Below, one piece after another: positions 38,180-48,434 of a stretch of 64,000 nt of DNA. The position numbers were made by a program, and so were the translations under genes. Within the stretch, counting starts at the first letter, position 1. Every line of letters begins with the position of its first letter. The notes beneath the pieces are model-generated. The model worked only from the letters and a program-made list of their open reading frames with translations, was not told the DNA's origin and did no database searches. The stretch comes from Chloroflexota bacterium (GTDB lineage Bacteria > Chloroflexota > UBA11872 > VXNJ01). The stretch spans positions 124,001 to 188,000 of the forward strand of contig JAPOWW010000011.1 in the NCBI GenBank assembly GCA_026707405.1. Direction: 5' to 3'.

Positions 38180-38221
38180 ACACGTAGCGCCGGATGGCTC
38201 AGCGCTCGGCGTTAGGTGCCT

Positions 38222-39157
38222 TTAGAACCCAGTAGTGCCCGAGGCGATTCTGGCCTCGTCCAAGCACCGAAAGATCTCGATTGTCTCTTCCGGTGGAAAC
38301 GGCGGCTCTCCGGTTAGCGCCATGTCGACGAAGTGTTTCATCAGGTCGGTGTAGTAATACCACTCGTCGCTGATCTCGATTTGGCGTGCCGATTCGGCTG
38401 TGTGGATGTCGAGCGTGATCTTCTTGACGCGATGATCCACCAGTATGACGGCCGTACGTGAATCGTCCCAGTCCAGCATGATCTGGTGCGCTTTGTCGCG
38501 GTCGCCTGCGTAGGAGACCTTCGCGCCTGCGCCCATCGTCATAACGGCCAGCTCCACCGCGTGGACGCCGTAGAACACAATTGTGCCCATGGGACTGGCC
38601 GCCACCAGGTATTGGATGCCTCCCTCGTCGCGGATCGCAGGCAAAATCTCCAGAAGTTCGCGTCCATATCTGACCGCCGACGCAGAGAACATCGGGACTC
38701 CGCGCTCCGCGGCGCGATTCACGATTTCGGTAGCCCGCTCGAGCGTAGGCGCCAGCGGCTTATCGACGTAGAAAGGAACACCGAGGTCGATCAAGTCGTC
38801 GGCGATCAAATGGTGGTACTGGTCCCAGCCGGACGTGAGCACCGCCGCGTCGGCGAACTTCGGCAAGTCTTGGAGGTCTGAAAGCACGTGATCGACTTTA
38901 TGAGTGTTAGCCAGTGTTTCGGCGGCTGCGGGATTTTTGTCCCAGACCGCTGTGACTCGTGCGCCGGGCGGTATAACAGGCAGGTCTCTGTCTTCAAACT
39001 CATGCCGGCGGGGGCCGCCGTTGAAGATCGTGCAGAACGCGGCGGCGTGATACCCGTCAGCTTCGTGTAGGACGGCGATTCTGAGGTCTTGCGAAGGCAC
39101 GGCAGTCAATCCAGGCGGGCGCTCGGCATTGCGAGCATCGAATGAACTACGGCCCAA
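38222..39157 (-). CDS. Gfo/Idh/MocA family oxidoreductase
   Basis: PFYVDKPLAPTLERATEIVNRA; start uncertain. Confidence 0.8.
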   Translation of the reverse strand: MGRSSFDARNAERPPGLTAVPSQDLRIAVLHEADGYHAAAFCTIFNGGPRRHEFEDRDLPVIPPGARVTAVWDKNPAAAETLANTHKVDHVLSDLQDLPKFADAAVLTSGWDQYHHLIADDLIDLGVPFYVDKPLAPTLERATEIVNRAAERGVPMFSASAVRYGRELLEILPAIRDEGGIQYLVAASPMGTIVFYGVHAVELAVMTMGAGAKVSYAGDRDKAHQIMLDWDDSRTAVILVDHRVKKITLDIHTAESARQIEISDEWYYYTDLMKHFVDMALTGEPPFPPEETIEIFRCLDEARIASGTTGF

Positions 39158-40193
39158 TCCTAACGGTGCTGGAGGTCAGCGGGAAATGTACCGTGCGACG
39201 TTCGTCGGAAGAGAGCTTCCAGGCAACGCACAATTCCATCACCTTCCGCGCCAACTCGACCGAAAGTTCGCAATCTTCGCCGCGAGCTACCGCCGAGACC
39301 CAAGCGTTCAGTTCGTTGAAGTGGACGCGTCGAATGTCGTCCTGGTCCGCCTGAAAGGCCGTATTGCCCTCTTTGGTGAACAGTGTGCCGCGTCCCACAG
39401 ATTGACTCGTGCGCACGAAGCCGTTCGTGCCTATAGCCTCAATTTCGAAGAGTGGTCCGCCCCACAGGGGCGTGCAGTAGAGATCCATGGATCCTATTCG
39501 TCCGTCCTCGAACTCGACTATCCCCTTGGCGTTGTCAGTCGGTTGCAGGTCTTCGGGCACCAGCTTCGCGTAGATCGCGAAGGCACTCTTAGGCGGCGTC
39601 CAGTCCATGAACCACTGCGTCAAATCCGCTGTGTAATAGGCGAAATGCACGTCCGGTCGTGGAACGGGAACTATCGTCTCGCTTCGAATCCCGGAGTGCG
39701 ATAGAAATGCTCGGACTGTCAATAAATCGCCGATCCCACCGTCGTCCACGTAGGCTTTAGCTTGCCTGATGGTGTCCTCATATCGGGCCGGCTGACAAGC
39801 GCCCGACTTATTGCCGTGCTTGCGGATAAGACTCGCTATTTGATCGGTCTCGTCGAGCGTCAGCGCGACCGGCTTGTCAAAGAACAGGCTGACTCCGGTC
39901 GGAGCGATTGCCTCGACCATTGGCAGGTGATCCATTGCGTGGCCGCAGAGGGATACGCCATCCAGGGATTCCCGCGAAATCATGGTTAGCGGGTCGTCGT
40001 ACATCTTTACGCCAAAGCGTTCTCCGTACTCGGTCGGCGTCATCATGCGGATTCCCTCGATGCCTCGCTCCTCTTCCGGCGGCCAAGTCGAAGCCGCGGC
40101 GAAGTCAACGTCATGGTTGGTCCAAAGCGCCTCCGCAAACGAAAACGCGTAGTAACCGGAGATGCCAACAATGCCCACGCGGGGTTTTGCCAT
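39147..40193 (-). CDS. Gfo/Idh/MocA family oxidoreductase
   Basis: RVGIVGISGYYAFSFAEAL; LFFDKPVALTLDETDQIASLIRK. Confidence 0.85.
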   Translation of the reverse strand: MAKPRVGIVGISGYYAFSFAEALWTNHDVDFAAASTWPPEEERGIEGIRMMTPTEYGERFGVKMYDDPLTMISRESLDGVSLCGHAMDHLPMVEAIAPTGVSLFFDKPVALTLDETDQIASLIRKHGNKSGACQPARYEDTIRQAKAYVDDGGIGDLLTVRAFLSHSGIRSETIVPVPRPDVHFAYYTADLTQWFMDWTPPKSAFAIYAKLVPEDLQPTDNAKGIVEFEDGRIGSMDLYCTPLWGGPLFEIEAIGTNGFVRTSQSVGRGTLFTKEGNTAFQADQDDIRRVHFNELNAWVSAVARGEDCELSVELARKVMELCVAWKLSSDERRTVHFPLTSSTVRIGP

Positions 40194-40414
40194 GCTCTAC
40201 CTCACTTAAGTACTTGAGTCTGCGCTTGGGGGTAATGACCATCGACCAAAGTGGAGTTGACGGTTGGAACATTAGCTGTCGACGTAGTCCACTTCAAATC
40301 CGAGAGCTTGTCGGGAGCGACCAGGCACGGCTAGCGGGTAACCTTTCCCCGGGGTGGTCGAACCGAAAGGCCGTGCCATGATAGGGCCTGCCGCTTGATA
40401 GTGAAGGATCGACA

Positions 40415-41596
40415 ATGAATAACTCCTTATGGACCTATCCCTGGGACGTGGCCGACGATGGCCTTGACGACGCCCTCGCCACGATTCGAGACGTTGCCGG
40501 CTGCAATGGGGTGAGCCTGACGGCGGCGTATCACAACTTTACGCAGCTCCGACCACATAGTCGCGGCCCCAAGATCTACATGGGCGAAGGGGGGGTTGCC
40601 TACTTCAGGACGGATCAATCGAAATACGGCCGTATCAAACCTGTCGTATCGAAGCTGGTCGAGGAGATCGACGTTTTTCGAGCTATTGAGTCCACCAAGG
40701 CTAGGTTCGGCCTTGATCTCAACGCCTGGACGGTCGTCTTACACAACTCCCGTCTCGCGACTACGCATCCCGACTGCGCCATGCACACCGTGCTCGGCGA
40801 TCCACTGAAACATCACCTATGTCCGTCAAATCCCGAGTCTCGCCACTATGCGGTTGCGCTTGCATCGGACCTCGCTGCGAGCTACGACCTTCGGAGCATT
40901 GAACTGGAGGCCTTCGGATTCCATCCGTTCTTACACGAGACTCACCACCCCAAGGTAGGCGCTCCCTTGGGCGAGTGGGGCGACTACCTGCTTTCGATTT
41001 GCTTTTGCCCTTCCTGCAAGGTGCGGGGAGAAGACGCCGGCGTAGACGTGGCATCGGTCGCGCAACTGATTGAATCCGAGGTGCTGCGGATACTTCAGGG
41101 CGACTCGGACGAGGCGCCGGAACACAGCGCCGAAGCCGGTAGGGAGCGGTTGGAAGCGGAACATTCGGAGTTTGCGGCCTACTCCGAAACGCTGGAAAAT
41201 TCGGTTGTGTCCCTCGTATCCGAGATAAAGGCTGCGGTTGAAGCGGTCGCCGAGACCAGGGTGCTGCTTATCGGTCGGGGCCTGGAACGCAAATCGCTCC
41301 TCAGCGACCCCGGGCTCACCAGGGCCGTGCAGAGTGCGGACGGACTGATTACCGCCGTGTACGGCCAAACGCCCACGGAGACGGCGCAGAGCTTGATCAC
41401 CGCATCGGAACAGGCCGCCGGTCAGGAAGTCATTCTTGGGCATCAAACCCACTATCCCGAAATCCCGAACTCGGATGTCTGGCGAGAGAAGGTAAGCGTC
41501 AGCATCGAAGGCGGCGCGACCGGACTGAACTTCTACAACTACGGAATCTCGACCATTAATCAGCTTCGTGGGATCAAGAGGGCGCTACAAGGCTAA
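40415..41596 (+). CDS. hypothetical TIM-barrel glycoside-hydrolase-like protein
   Basis: WDVADDGLDDALATIRDVAGCNGVSLTAAYH...GGATGLNFYNYGIS. Confidence 0.5.
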   Translation: MNNSLWTYPWDVADDGLDDALATIRDVAGCNGVSLTAAYHNFTQLRPHSRGPKIYMGEGGVAYFRTDQSKYGRIKPVVSKLVEEIDVFRAIESTKARFGLDLNAWTVVLHNSRLATTHPDCAMHTVLGDPLKHHLCPSNPESRHYAVALASDLAASYDLRSIELEAFGFHPFLHETHHPKVGAPLGEWGDYLLSICFCPSCKVRGEDAGVDVASVAQLIESEVLRILQGDSDEAPEHSAEAGRERLEAEHSEFAAYSETLENSVVSLVSEIKAAVEAVAETRVLLIGRGLERKSLLSDPGLTRAVQSADGLITAVYGQTPTETAQSLITASEQAAGQEVILGHQTHYPEIPNSDVWREKVSVSIEGGATGLNFYNYGISTINQLRGIKRALQG

Positions 41597-41716
41597 AGCC
41601 GCTCCGACCGAAACGGCCCTTTCAGTTGGCGTGCTCGGAAGTCAGGCGCGTCTCTTCAGTCTAGGGTCTACCGCCTGATCGCCCTCCGCGCTACGGCTGG
41701 TCTTGAATTGCGCTCG

Positions 41717-42181
41717 TTATTCGATCTCGAAGATGGCCTCGATTTCGACCGGCAGGCCCATCGGCAGGCTTCCCATTCCAACTGCCGAGCGCGCGTGGCG
41801 GCCCATCTCCCCAAACAGCTCCACGAACAGATCTGAACAGCCGTTGATTACCCTCGGCTGGTCTTCGAAATCGGGCGGCGCGTTGACCATTCCGAGGACT
41901 TTGACTACGCGCTTGACCCGGTCGAGATCGCCGACAACCGACTTGGCTGCCGCCAGAAGGCTGACCCCGCACCACTTTGCGGCCTCGACACCCTCTTCGG
42001 TTGAGTAGTCCACGCCGACCTTGCCGTGCCAGGAGTCTCTCCCCGACGTGTCCGCCGGACCGCATCCTGACAGAAACAGCAAACTTCCAACCTTGACTCC
42101 CGGTATCAAGGCAATCTGTGTATTCGGCTCCACGGCGGGCAGCTCGATCCCCATTTCTTCAAGCTTCTTTTCGATGCGCAA
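41717..42181 (-). CDS. RidA family protein
   Basis: VGSLLFLSGCGP...GDLDRVKRVVKVLGMVN...VFIEIE-type C-terminus. Confidence 0.85.
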   Translation of the reverse strand: MRIEKKLEEMGIELPAVEPNTQIALIPGVKVGSLLFLSGCGPADTSGRDSWHGKVGVDYSTEEGVEAAKWCGVSLLAAAKSVVGDLDRVKRVVKVLGMVNAPPDFEDQPRVINGCSDLFVELFGEMGRHARSAVGMGSLPMGLPVEIEAIFEIE

Positions 42182-42304
42182 TTGTCCAGTCCTCCGTTAA
42201 TGAAATCCTTCCGTCGACGTGCAAACAGCCGATTTTACCCGCTGGGTTGATAAGGCGACTAAGCGTGGAGCCGCGTTGGTGGCCTGGCATCCTGGTGCTA
42301 TTCT

Positions 42305-43111
42305 GTGACCCGTTCCGACCTGTCAAGACCACGGAGCATAAGCATCTTGTTCCAGAACTTTCAGACTATGAACAGGGAAGACATCGCCGCCGTCTCCGGC
42401 GAGGCGCTTGCGTTGCTGCCGACTGGCTCGATGGAGCAGCACGGTCCGCACCTCGGCGTTTCTGTGGACACTCTGCTTGTTACAGAGGTCATTCGCCGCG
42501 CCGAGCCTAAGATCGAGCTGGAGCGGCCCATAGTATTGTTGCCGCCAATGCACTTCGGCGCTTCACACCATTGGCTCGCGTTCGCGGGCGTTTTGTCGCT
42601 CACCGCCGACACGTATATCCGAGCGGTCAAAGACCTGTGCGACTGTCTGATCGTGCAGGGTTTCTCGCGAATCCTGATAGTCAACGGGCACGGCGGCAAT
42701 GACGCTCCCAACAGGGTCGTCATGATGGATCTAATTAACGATCACGACGTTCAAATCGAAACCCACTCGTACTGGAATCTTGACCCCCAAGGATTGAGCG
42801 AGCTATTGCCGGAAGGGTTTGCGGACGTACCTGGCCACTCCGGAGATTTCGAGACCTCGATGATGTTGAGCGCATTTCCCGATCTCGTTGAACCCGACTG
42901 GCGTGAGTTGATAGACCGCGAGTCAGCCGCTGTCCGCGAGGCCGGTCCGCCATCCGGGATGGGTGTATCCGATCCCGCCAGCCGGCCTCATCGGACGGGC
43001 TTCACCGACGAGTCACACAACGCCTCGGCAGCGATGGGAGAGACTCTTCTGGACTTTCACTCCAGCGCACTGGCGAGATTGATCGAACAGAAATTCGGCT
43101 CTCAGAGTTAG
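42305..43111 (+). CDS. creatininase family amidohydrolase
   Basis: ALLPTGSMEQHGPHLGVSVDTLL...ILIVNGHGGN. Confidence 0.88.
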   Translation: MTRSDLSRPRSISILFQNFQTMNREDIAAVSGEALALLPTGSMEQHGPHLGVSVDTLLVTEVIRRAEPKIELERPIVLLPPMHFGASHHWLAFAGVLSLTADTYIRAVKDLCDCLIVQGFSRILIVNGHGGNDAPNRVVMMDLINDHDVQIETHSYWNLDPQGLSELLPEGFADVPGHSGDFETSMMLSAFPDLVEPDWRELIDRESAAVREAGPPSGMGVSDPASRPHRTGFTDESHNASAAMGETLLDFHSSALARLIEQKFGSQS

Positions 43112-43134
43112 AGCGCGACTGTCTGCGAAACTCG

Positions 43135-43959
43135 ATGGATATCTTCAAACCGCGCGGTTTCGTTGAGCGGCTAACGCCTCTCAATCCATTCGAGCGCATC
43201 GATGACGGCCGTCCACGAGTGCCCGACGACCTGTTGGAGCGCACGAGAGCGGTCACGACCGAGCAGGCCTGGGTTGTCCTACGCGAGCATGGTTACCATC
43301 ATCAGTTCGAGGGCGGATGGTTTAGAACCAACCCGGACAGGATACTGGTCGGCCGCGCGTTGACGGCGGTCTTCGTACCGGATCGCCCCGATCTCCATGA
43401 AATCGCTCAATCCGAAGGACTAGCCGACGAGCGCGTCGAAGGCGTGCAGCACAACTCGTGGGTGATCGACCTCCTCCAGCCCGGGGATGTGATGGTGGTC
43501 GACATGTTCGGCAAGGTCGTTGATGGGCCTTTCATCGGCGACAATCTGGCAACCTCGATAGCCAGCCGTACCGGCGTGGGCGCGGTTATCAACGGCTTGA
43601 TCCGGGACTACCAGGGAATCAGGCAGATGAAGGACGTTACGTTCTTCTGTCGGGGACTGCATCCTTCGGCTATCGGCGACGTGACGCTCGCGGGAGTGAA
43701 TATACCGGCGCGCATAGGCGCCGCTACGGTCATGCCGGGCGATCTCGTGCTCGGAACCCCGACCGGGCTTATCTTCATTCCACCGCATCTAGCGCGGGAA
43801 GTAGTGGAGCGTGCGGATAACGAGGCAATGCGCGACCGCTTTACCCGGCAGCGGCTATCGGAAGGGACCTACTCCCCGGGTGTTATGGACACTCTGCCCT
43901 GGCCCGACCATGTCAAAGCGGACTATTTGCGCTGGTCGGGGGAGCAGCCTGCGGAATAG
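43135..43959 (+). CDS. RraA / HMG aldolase-like family protein
   Basis: GDVMVVDMFGKVVDGPFIGDNLATSIASRTGVGAVINGLIRD. Confidence 0.85.
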   Translation: MDIFKPRGFVERLTPLNPFERIDDGRPRVPDDLLERTRAVTTEQAWVVLREHGYHHQFEGGWFRTNPDRILVGRALTAVFVPDRPDLHEIAQSEGLADERVEGVQHNSWVIDLLQPGDVMVVDMFGKVVDGPFIGDNLATSIASRTGVGAVINGLIRDYQGIRQMKDVTFFCRGLHPSAIGDVTLAGVNIPARIGAATVMPGDLVLGTPTGLIFIPPHLAREVVERADNEAMRDRFTRQRLSEGTYSPGVMDTLPWPDHVKADYLRWSGEQPAE

Positions 43960-44036
43960 CCCTCAGCGCCCCGGGGCGCGCTAACGGGGCTGGGTTTTAC
44001 TCTTGCATCAAATGGCGACATCAGGAGGTTAGCGCC

Positions 44037-44498
44037 ATGCGGATAGAGAAGAAGCTGGAAGAGATGGGAGTCACTCTGCCGGAGATTCCCACCAACGTGG
44101 ACTGGCCGGTCATCCCTGGGGTGCAGGTCGGCAATCTGTTGTTCCTGACGGGGGTCTACCCTCAGACCGGCTCCGGGACGCCGTGGAAGGGCAAGGTTGG
44201 ACGAGACTATTCGACCGAAGAGGCTTACGTAGCGGCCCGCTGGTGCGCGATAGCTCTCCTCGCCGAGGCCAAGTATGTTCTCGGGGACCTCGATAGAGTC
44301 AAACGCGTGGTGCGGATTCTTGGAATGGTGAACTCCACCGACGACTTCGAGGAAGCGCCGCAGGTCATGAATGGCTGCTCAGACTTCCTCGTCGAAGTGT
44401 TCGGCGAGATGGGTAAGCACGCCAGGTCGGCAGTCTGCATGGCCTCGCTCACGGTCCAGTCGCCGGTCGAAGCCGACGCAGTCTTCGAAGTCGAATAG
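44037..44498 (+). CDS. RidA family protein (paralog of 41717-42181)
   Basis: MRIEKKLEEMGVTLPEIP...VGNLLFLTG...GDLDRVKRVVRILGMVN. Confidence 0.85.
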   Translation: MRIEKKLEEMGVTLPEIPTNVDWPVIPGVQVGNLLFLTGVYPQTGSGTPWKGKVGRDYSTEEAYVAARWCAIALLAEAKYVLGDLDRVKRVVRILGMVNSTDDFEEAPQVMNGCSDFLVEVFGEMGKHARSAVCMASLTVQSPVEADAVFEVE

Positions 44499-44580
44499 CA
44501 GCTGCCCGTCAAATGGATGGCGGGCTGACAGGCACGCGGTTCGGTGGGTTGTGACTGTCGCCACGTAGTGTGTTGAGAGT

Positions 44581-45345
44581 TCAGGCTGTAGCTCGGCGGT
44601 ACTGCCACGTCGTGAAGCTGAGTAAGACTGCGGTCATGCCAACAAGCACCCAAACTCCGGGAAGAATCGCCGACCAAACCCAACCTTCGATTATGACCGC
44701 GCGCACGGCTGACATAACGTAGTCGACAGGGTTGAACCTGACCGCGACCTCGAACCACCCGGACAAGAGCTCTTTAGGCATGAACGCGGTTGTGAGAAAC
44801 GCCAGCGGCATGAACAGCAGCCAGCTATTCATCGTTACCTGAACGCTCTTCGTGCGAAGAGCCAGGACGAGACCGATGCAAGACATGGCGACCCCGAATG
44901 TCGTCGTCGCAACGACGATGGCGATAACGCCCAGGAGTCCCGCCTCGAATCTGACTCCGAACGCCAGGGCGATAAGGATGATCACCACGACCTGCGCCAA
45001 AGCCCGCGTCGCGCCGATGGCCAGCGTACCAAGCAGGATCGCGAGCCGGTTTACTGGAGACAGCAGCAGCTTGTCGAAATAACCGGAAAGAATGTCGGTC
45101 AGCAGGACCATCGCCATGTCGCTGCCGCTGAAGACGACGGTCATAACGAGCACCATGCCCGTCAGATAGGCCTGGTAGCTGTCGGCGGGGAATCCCGGCA
45201 GCAGCGTCAGCTTACCGAGGGGCGCCCCGAAGAAGATGAACATAAAGGCCGACGAAGCTATCGCTGTGAGCAGCGTGGCCGGCTGAGCCGTCCAAGTCTT
45301 TAAGTTCCGTAGATAAATGAAGAAAGTCTGTCTTAGAAGCGCCAT
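44581..45345 (-). CDS. ABC-2 type exporter permease (DrrB-like)
   Basis: Six-TM ABC-2 pattern; pairs with ATPase gene. Confidence 0.82.
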   Translation of the reverse strand: MALLRQTFFIYLRNLKTWTAQPATLLTAIASSAFMFIFFGAPLGKLTLLPGFPADSYQAYLTGMVLVMTVVFSGSDMAMVLLTDILSGYFDKLLLSPVNRLAILLGTLAIGATRALAQVVVIILIALAFGVRFEAGLLGVIAIVVATTTFGVAMSCIGLVLALRTKSVQVTMNSWLLFMPLAFLTTAFMPKELLSGWFEVAVRFNPVDYVMSAVRAVIIEGWVWSAILPGVWVLVGMTAVLLSFTTWQYRRATA

Positions 45346-45347
45346 CG

Positions 45348-46373
45348 TTAACCTCGCTTGACTCCCAGGAACGCTTTCAGAAGCTGCCCCGCCTCGTCCT
45401 CGGAGGCTTCGTCTGCCCGGATCTGCCGCCCCGTGTGCTTGAGAAACACGTCATCGAGACTGGGCTGGGAGACCGTCACGTTTCGAACCGAAATGCCCGC
45501 ATCATGCAGATTTCGCATGAGTTGAGGGGCTGCTTCACCCCCATCGACAACCTTTATGGCAAGATGCCCGTCCACGGACTCAACCTGCCGTACAAACGGT
45601 TGCTCTGCCGCGAGCGAGGCCGCCTTGTCAATCAGATGACCGTTTTCACCGCGGTCGGCGAGAGTCAAGTGCACTACGTCTCCGCCGATTTCCCCCTTGA
45701 GAATGGCGGGCGAACCCTCGGCGACTATCGTGCCCCGATCGATAATTGCGATTCGGTCACAGAGGCGGTCGGCTTCTTCCATGATCTGAGTGGTCAGAAA
45801 TACAGTCACTCCATCAGAGCTGAGCCGCTCGAGATGCTCCCAGATCGCGAGCCGGCTTTGAGGATCGAGACCGGTCGTCGGCTCGTCCAGGAACAACAAT
45901 TGCGGGCTGTGCATCAACGCTCCGACCAGATCGATCCGTCGGCGCATTCCACCTGAATACGTGCCCACTCGTCTGTCGGCGACATCCGCCAGACCGACCA
46001 GCTCCAGCAGTTCGCCCGCGCGGACTGACGCCTCGCGGCGAGACATCCCGTACAGCACGCCCTGAAGGACGAGGAAGTCTCTCCCTTTGGACAGATCGTC
46101 GAGTCCCACTTCCTGCATCGCGAAGCCGATGCTCCGCCGAACCGACTGAGCGTCGCGGTCGACGTCGTAACCAGCCACCACGGCTCGCCCCGAGGTCTTC
46201 TTCAACAACGTAGCGAGCACTTTGATCGTGGTCGTCTTGCCGGCGCCGTTGGGTCCCAGGAAACCGAAGAACTCTCCGTGTCCCACGCGGAAGCTAACTC
46301 TATCGACAGCGCGGGTTCCGCCCGGATAGACCTTTACTAGGTCTTGAACCCGAATCATGAATTCGTCCCTCAT
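45348..46373 (-). CDS. ABC exporter ATP-binding protein (DrrA-like)
   Basis: GFLGPNGAGKTT, YSGGMRRRIDLVGALMHSPQLLFLDEPTTGLD; start inferred at MRDEFMIRVQDL (ORF extends to 46478). Confidence 0.88.
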   Translation of the reverse strand: MRDEFMIRVQDLVKVYPGGTRAVDRVSFRVGHGEFFGFLGPNGAGKTTTIKVLATLLKKTSGRAVVAGYDVDRDAQSVRRSIGFAMQEVGLDDLSKGRDFLVLQGVLYGMSRREASVRAGELLELVGLADVADRRVGTYSGGMRRRIDLVGALMHSPQLLFLDEPTTGLDPQSRLAIWEHLERLSSDGVTVFLTTQIMEEADRLCDRIAIIDRGTIVAEGSPAILKGEIGGDVVHLTLADRGENGHLIDKAASLAAEQPFVRQVESVDGHLAIKVVDGGEAAPQLMRNLHDAGISVRNVTVSQPSLDDVFLKHTGRQIRADEASEDEAGQLLKAFLGVKRG

Positions 46374-46638
46374 TGGCATTCCTTTGAAATCGGTGAATAA
46401 GTCGGTCGTTGTGCTGACTGGCACGACTGGATCGATGTCAGTTGCAGGTAAATCCGCGAAAACGCGATTCTGGACCAAATCCGAGTATCGATGACAGAAC
46501 GGCGACTGTCTAGCCTCTCGGTGCTACCCTCGACCTCGGGATGAGGCTTGTCACGGGATTCGACCTATAAATTAACCATCCGTCCACCGCCTAAAATCTG
46601 AGCGCCAAGGCAGGGATGCCACGGAAGGAGACTCGGGA

Positions 46639-47517
46639 ATGATGCAGGCCGTGATTTTTACGAAGATATTTCAAGAGCTTGGTGTTGAAGAGACCGGGGA
46701 ACGGGTAAAGGAGCTTGGATTTGACGGCGTGGACCTCGCGGTCCGGCCCGGGTTTTGCGTCAGTCCGGCCAACGCGCCCGAGGTCTTGCCTGGTGCTGTT
46801 GAGGTCTGGAACGGTATGGGACTGGTCGCGCCTCTCATCTCGCTGGCAGTGGACGCGAACGATCCCGCCGACCCGGAGACCATCGGCGTGTTCGAGGCGG
46901 CGGGTGAGGCCGGAGTCGGCTTGATAAAGGTCGGCTACTTCCCATATACGGTCGGTGAGGACTACTGGTCGCTGGTATCAGCGGCGCGAGCGGCCCTGGA
47001 AGGGTTCGCCCAGCTAAGCGAGCGAACAGGAGTCAGGACTGTCTATCACACCCACAGCGGACCGAATCTCGGCTCCAACTGCGCCGGACTCATGCATCTG
47101 CTCAGGGGATTCGATCCGGCACTGATCGGCGCTTATGTTGATATGGGACACATGGCGGTCGAAGGCGAAGATGACGAGATGGGTCTGGCAATGGTCAAAG
47201 ATTACCTGGCCGCCATAGGAGCAAAGGACGCCCGGTTCATCGAGTTGGGCGATCCGGCCGCGCCCGCACCGTGGGGCAAGCACTTCGTTTTCATCGGCCA
47301 GGGCGCGACACCATGGAACCGCGTCCTAACCCTCCTGAATTCGTGGGGTTTCGACGGTCCCTTTAGCATCCACGGCGAATACACGTCGGATCAGACGGTG
47401 ATCGCAACGGTGGGCGGTCTGGACATGGCTGAGGAGGCTCAAAGACTGCGTGCCGAGGGGATAGAGTCCGACCTTGCCTTTCTCAGGAGTAGGTGGGCCG
47501 ACGTCACAGACAATTAG
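46639..47517 (+). CDS. sugar phosphate isomerase/epimerase (xylose isomerase-like TIM barrel)
   Basis: RVKELGFDGVDLAVRPG; YHTHSGPNLGSNCAGLMHLL. Confidence 0.82.
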   Translation: MMQAVIFTKIFQELGVEETGERVKELGFDGVDLAVRPGFCVSPANAPEVLPGAVEVWNGMGLVAPLISLAVDANDPADPETIGVFEAAGEAGVGLIKVGYFPYTVGEDYWSLVSAARAALEGFAQLSERTGVRTVYHTHSGPNLGSNCAGLMHLLRGFDPALIGAYVDMGHMAVEGEDDEMGLAMVKDYLAAIGAKDARFIELGDPAAPAPWGKHFVFIGQGATPWNRVLTLLNSWGFDGPFSIHGEYTSDQTVIATVGGLDMAEEAQRLRAEGIESDLAFLRSRWADVTDN

Positions 47518-47541
47518 GTCGATGGCTAACCCGCTGTCCAC

Positions 47542-48363
47542 CTATGTGACTAATGGCGCGAGCAACTCGTAGTAGCGGCGTGCGGAGTCTTCAATCGACA
47601 GCCCGCCGATGGCCGATTGGTGAACTGTCACGGGACCGTTGTAGCCGACATTTCTGAGACCTTGGAACAGTGACTGGAGATCGATCCCCTCCTCAGCGTC
47701 GAGCGGCAGGTTTCGCATGCGGACTGAACAGTCGCGCAGTTTTATCAGGGTATCGCCGTCATCGTCCAGCTTCTGATTCTGCAAATACACGTTAACGAGA
47801 TAGGGAGCCAGCAGGCCGATTTCAGCCGGTCCACAGGCATCTCTCGCAGCGAGCAAGTTGGCGGGTTCGACCGTTATTCCGAATCCCGCCGGCCCTATAC
47901 GCTTGGCTACGGCCACCGATTCGCCCACCGTTTCGAGGAGCGTGCTGGTGTGAGTCTGGTGCGCCAGCCGGATGCCGCGGGCGGACGCGCGCGAGGCAGC
48001 GCTACGCGCGTGCTCGATATCGACTTCGTTGGTGATCATCACCCTCGCCAGCGGCGATCCAAAGTCGTCAGCAAGGTCGAGGTATGGATCGATATTTCTG
48101 AGAGCGGCCGAAGCGTTGGCGTCATTGGCCGCTATGGAAACGTCGCCGGTTACCATTGTCACGCTCAGGCCAAGATCGTCCAGAAGCGCTCGCATCTCAC
48201 GACGGCGTTCCGGCGGCGTATCGATCCCGGCCTGTGAGGCTCTCATGCAGAGCGCGTCGTAGCCGATATCCGCAGCGAGCCGCGCAAGGTCCTCGAAAGG
48301 CATGAACGCCCTGTCCTTGCGCGAAAATTCTTCGGCGATGCGGACCGAAAGCGACAGCTTCAT
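47542..48363 (-). CDS. sugar phosphate isomerase/epimerase
   Basis: DLARLAADIGYDALCMRASQAG; LAHQTHTSTLLETV. Confidence 0.8.
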   Translation of the reverse strand: MKLSLSVRIAEEFSRKDRAFMPFEDLARLAADIGYDALCMRASQAGIDTPPERRREMRALLDDLGLSVTMVTGDVSIAANDANASAALRNIDPYLDLADDFGSPLARVMITNEVDIEHARSAASRASARGIRLAHQTHTSTLLETVGESVAVAKRIGPAGFGITVEPANLLAARDACGPAEIGLLAPYLVNVYLQNQKLDDDGDTLIKLRDCSVRMRNLPLDAEEGIDLQSLFQGLRNVGYNGPVTVHQSAIGGLSIEDSARRYYELLAPLVT

Positions 48364-48434
48364 TTCCGCGCGGCTAGCTCCCTCTAACCAGTCGGCACGC
48401 CGGCGACGCCGGGAATGCGCGGCTGGGTTTGGCT

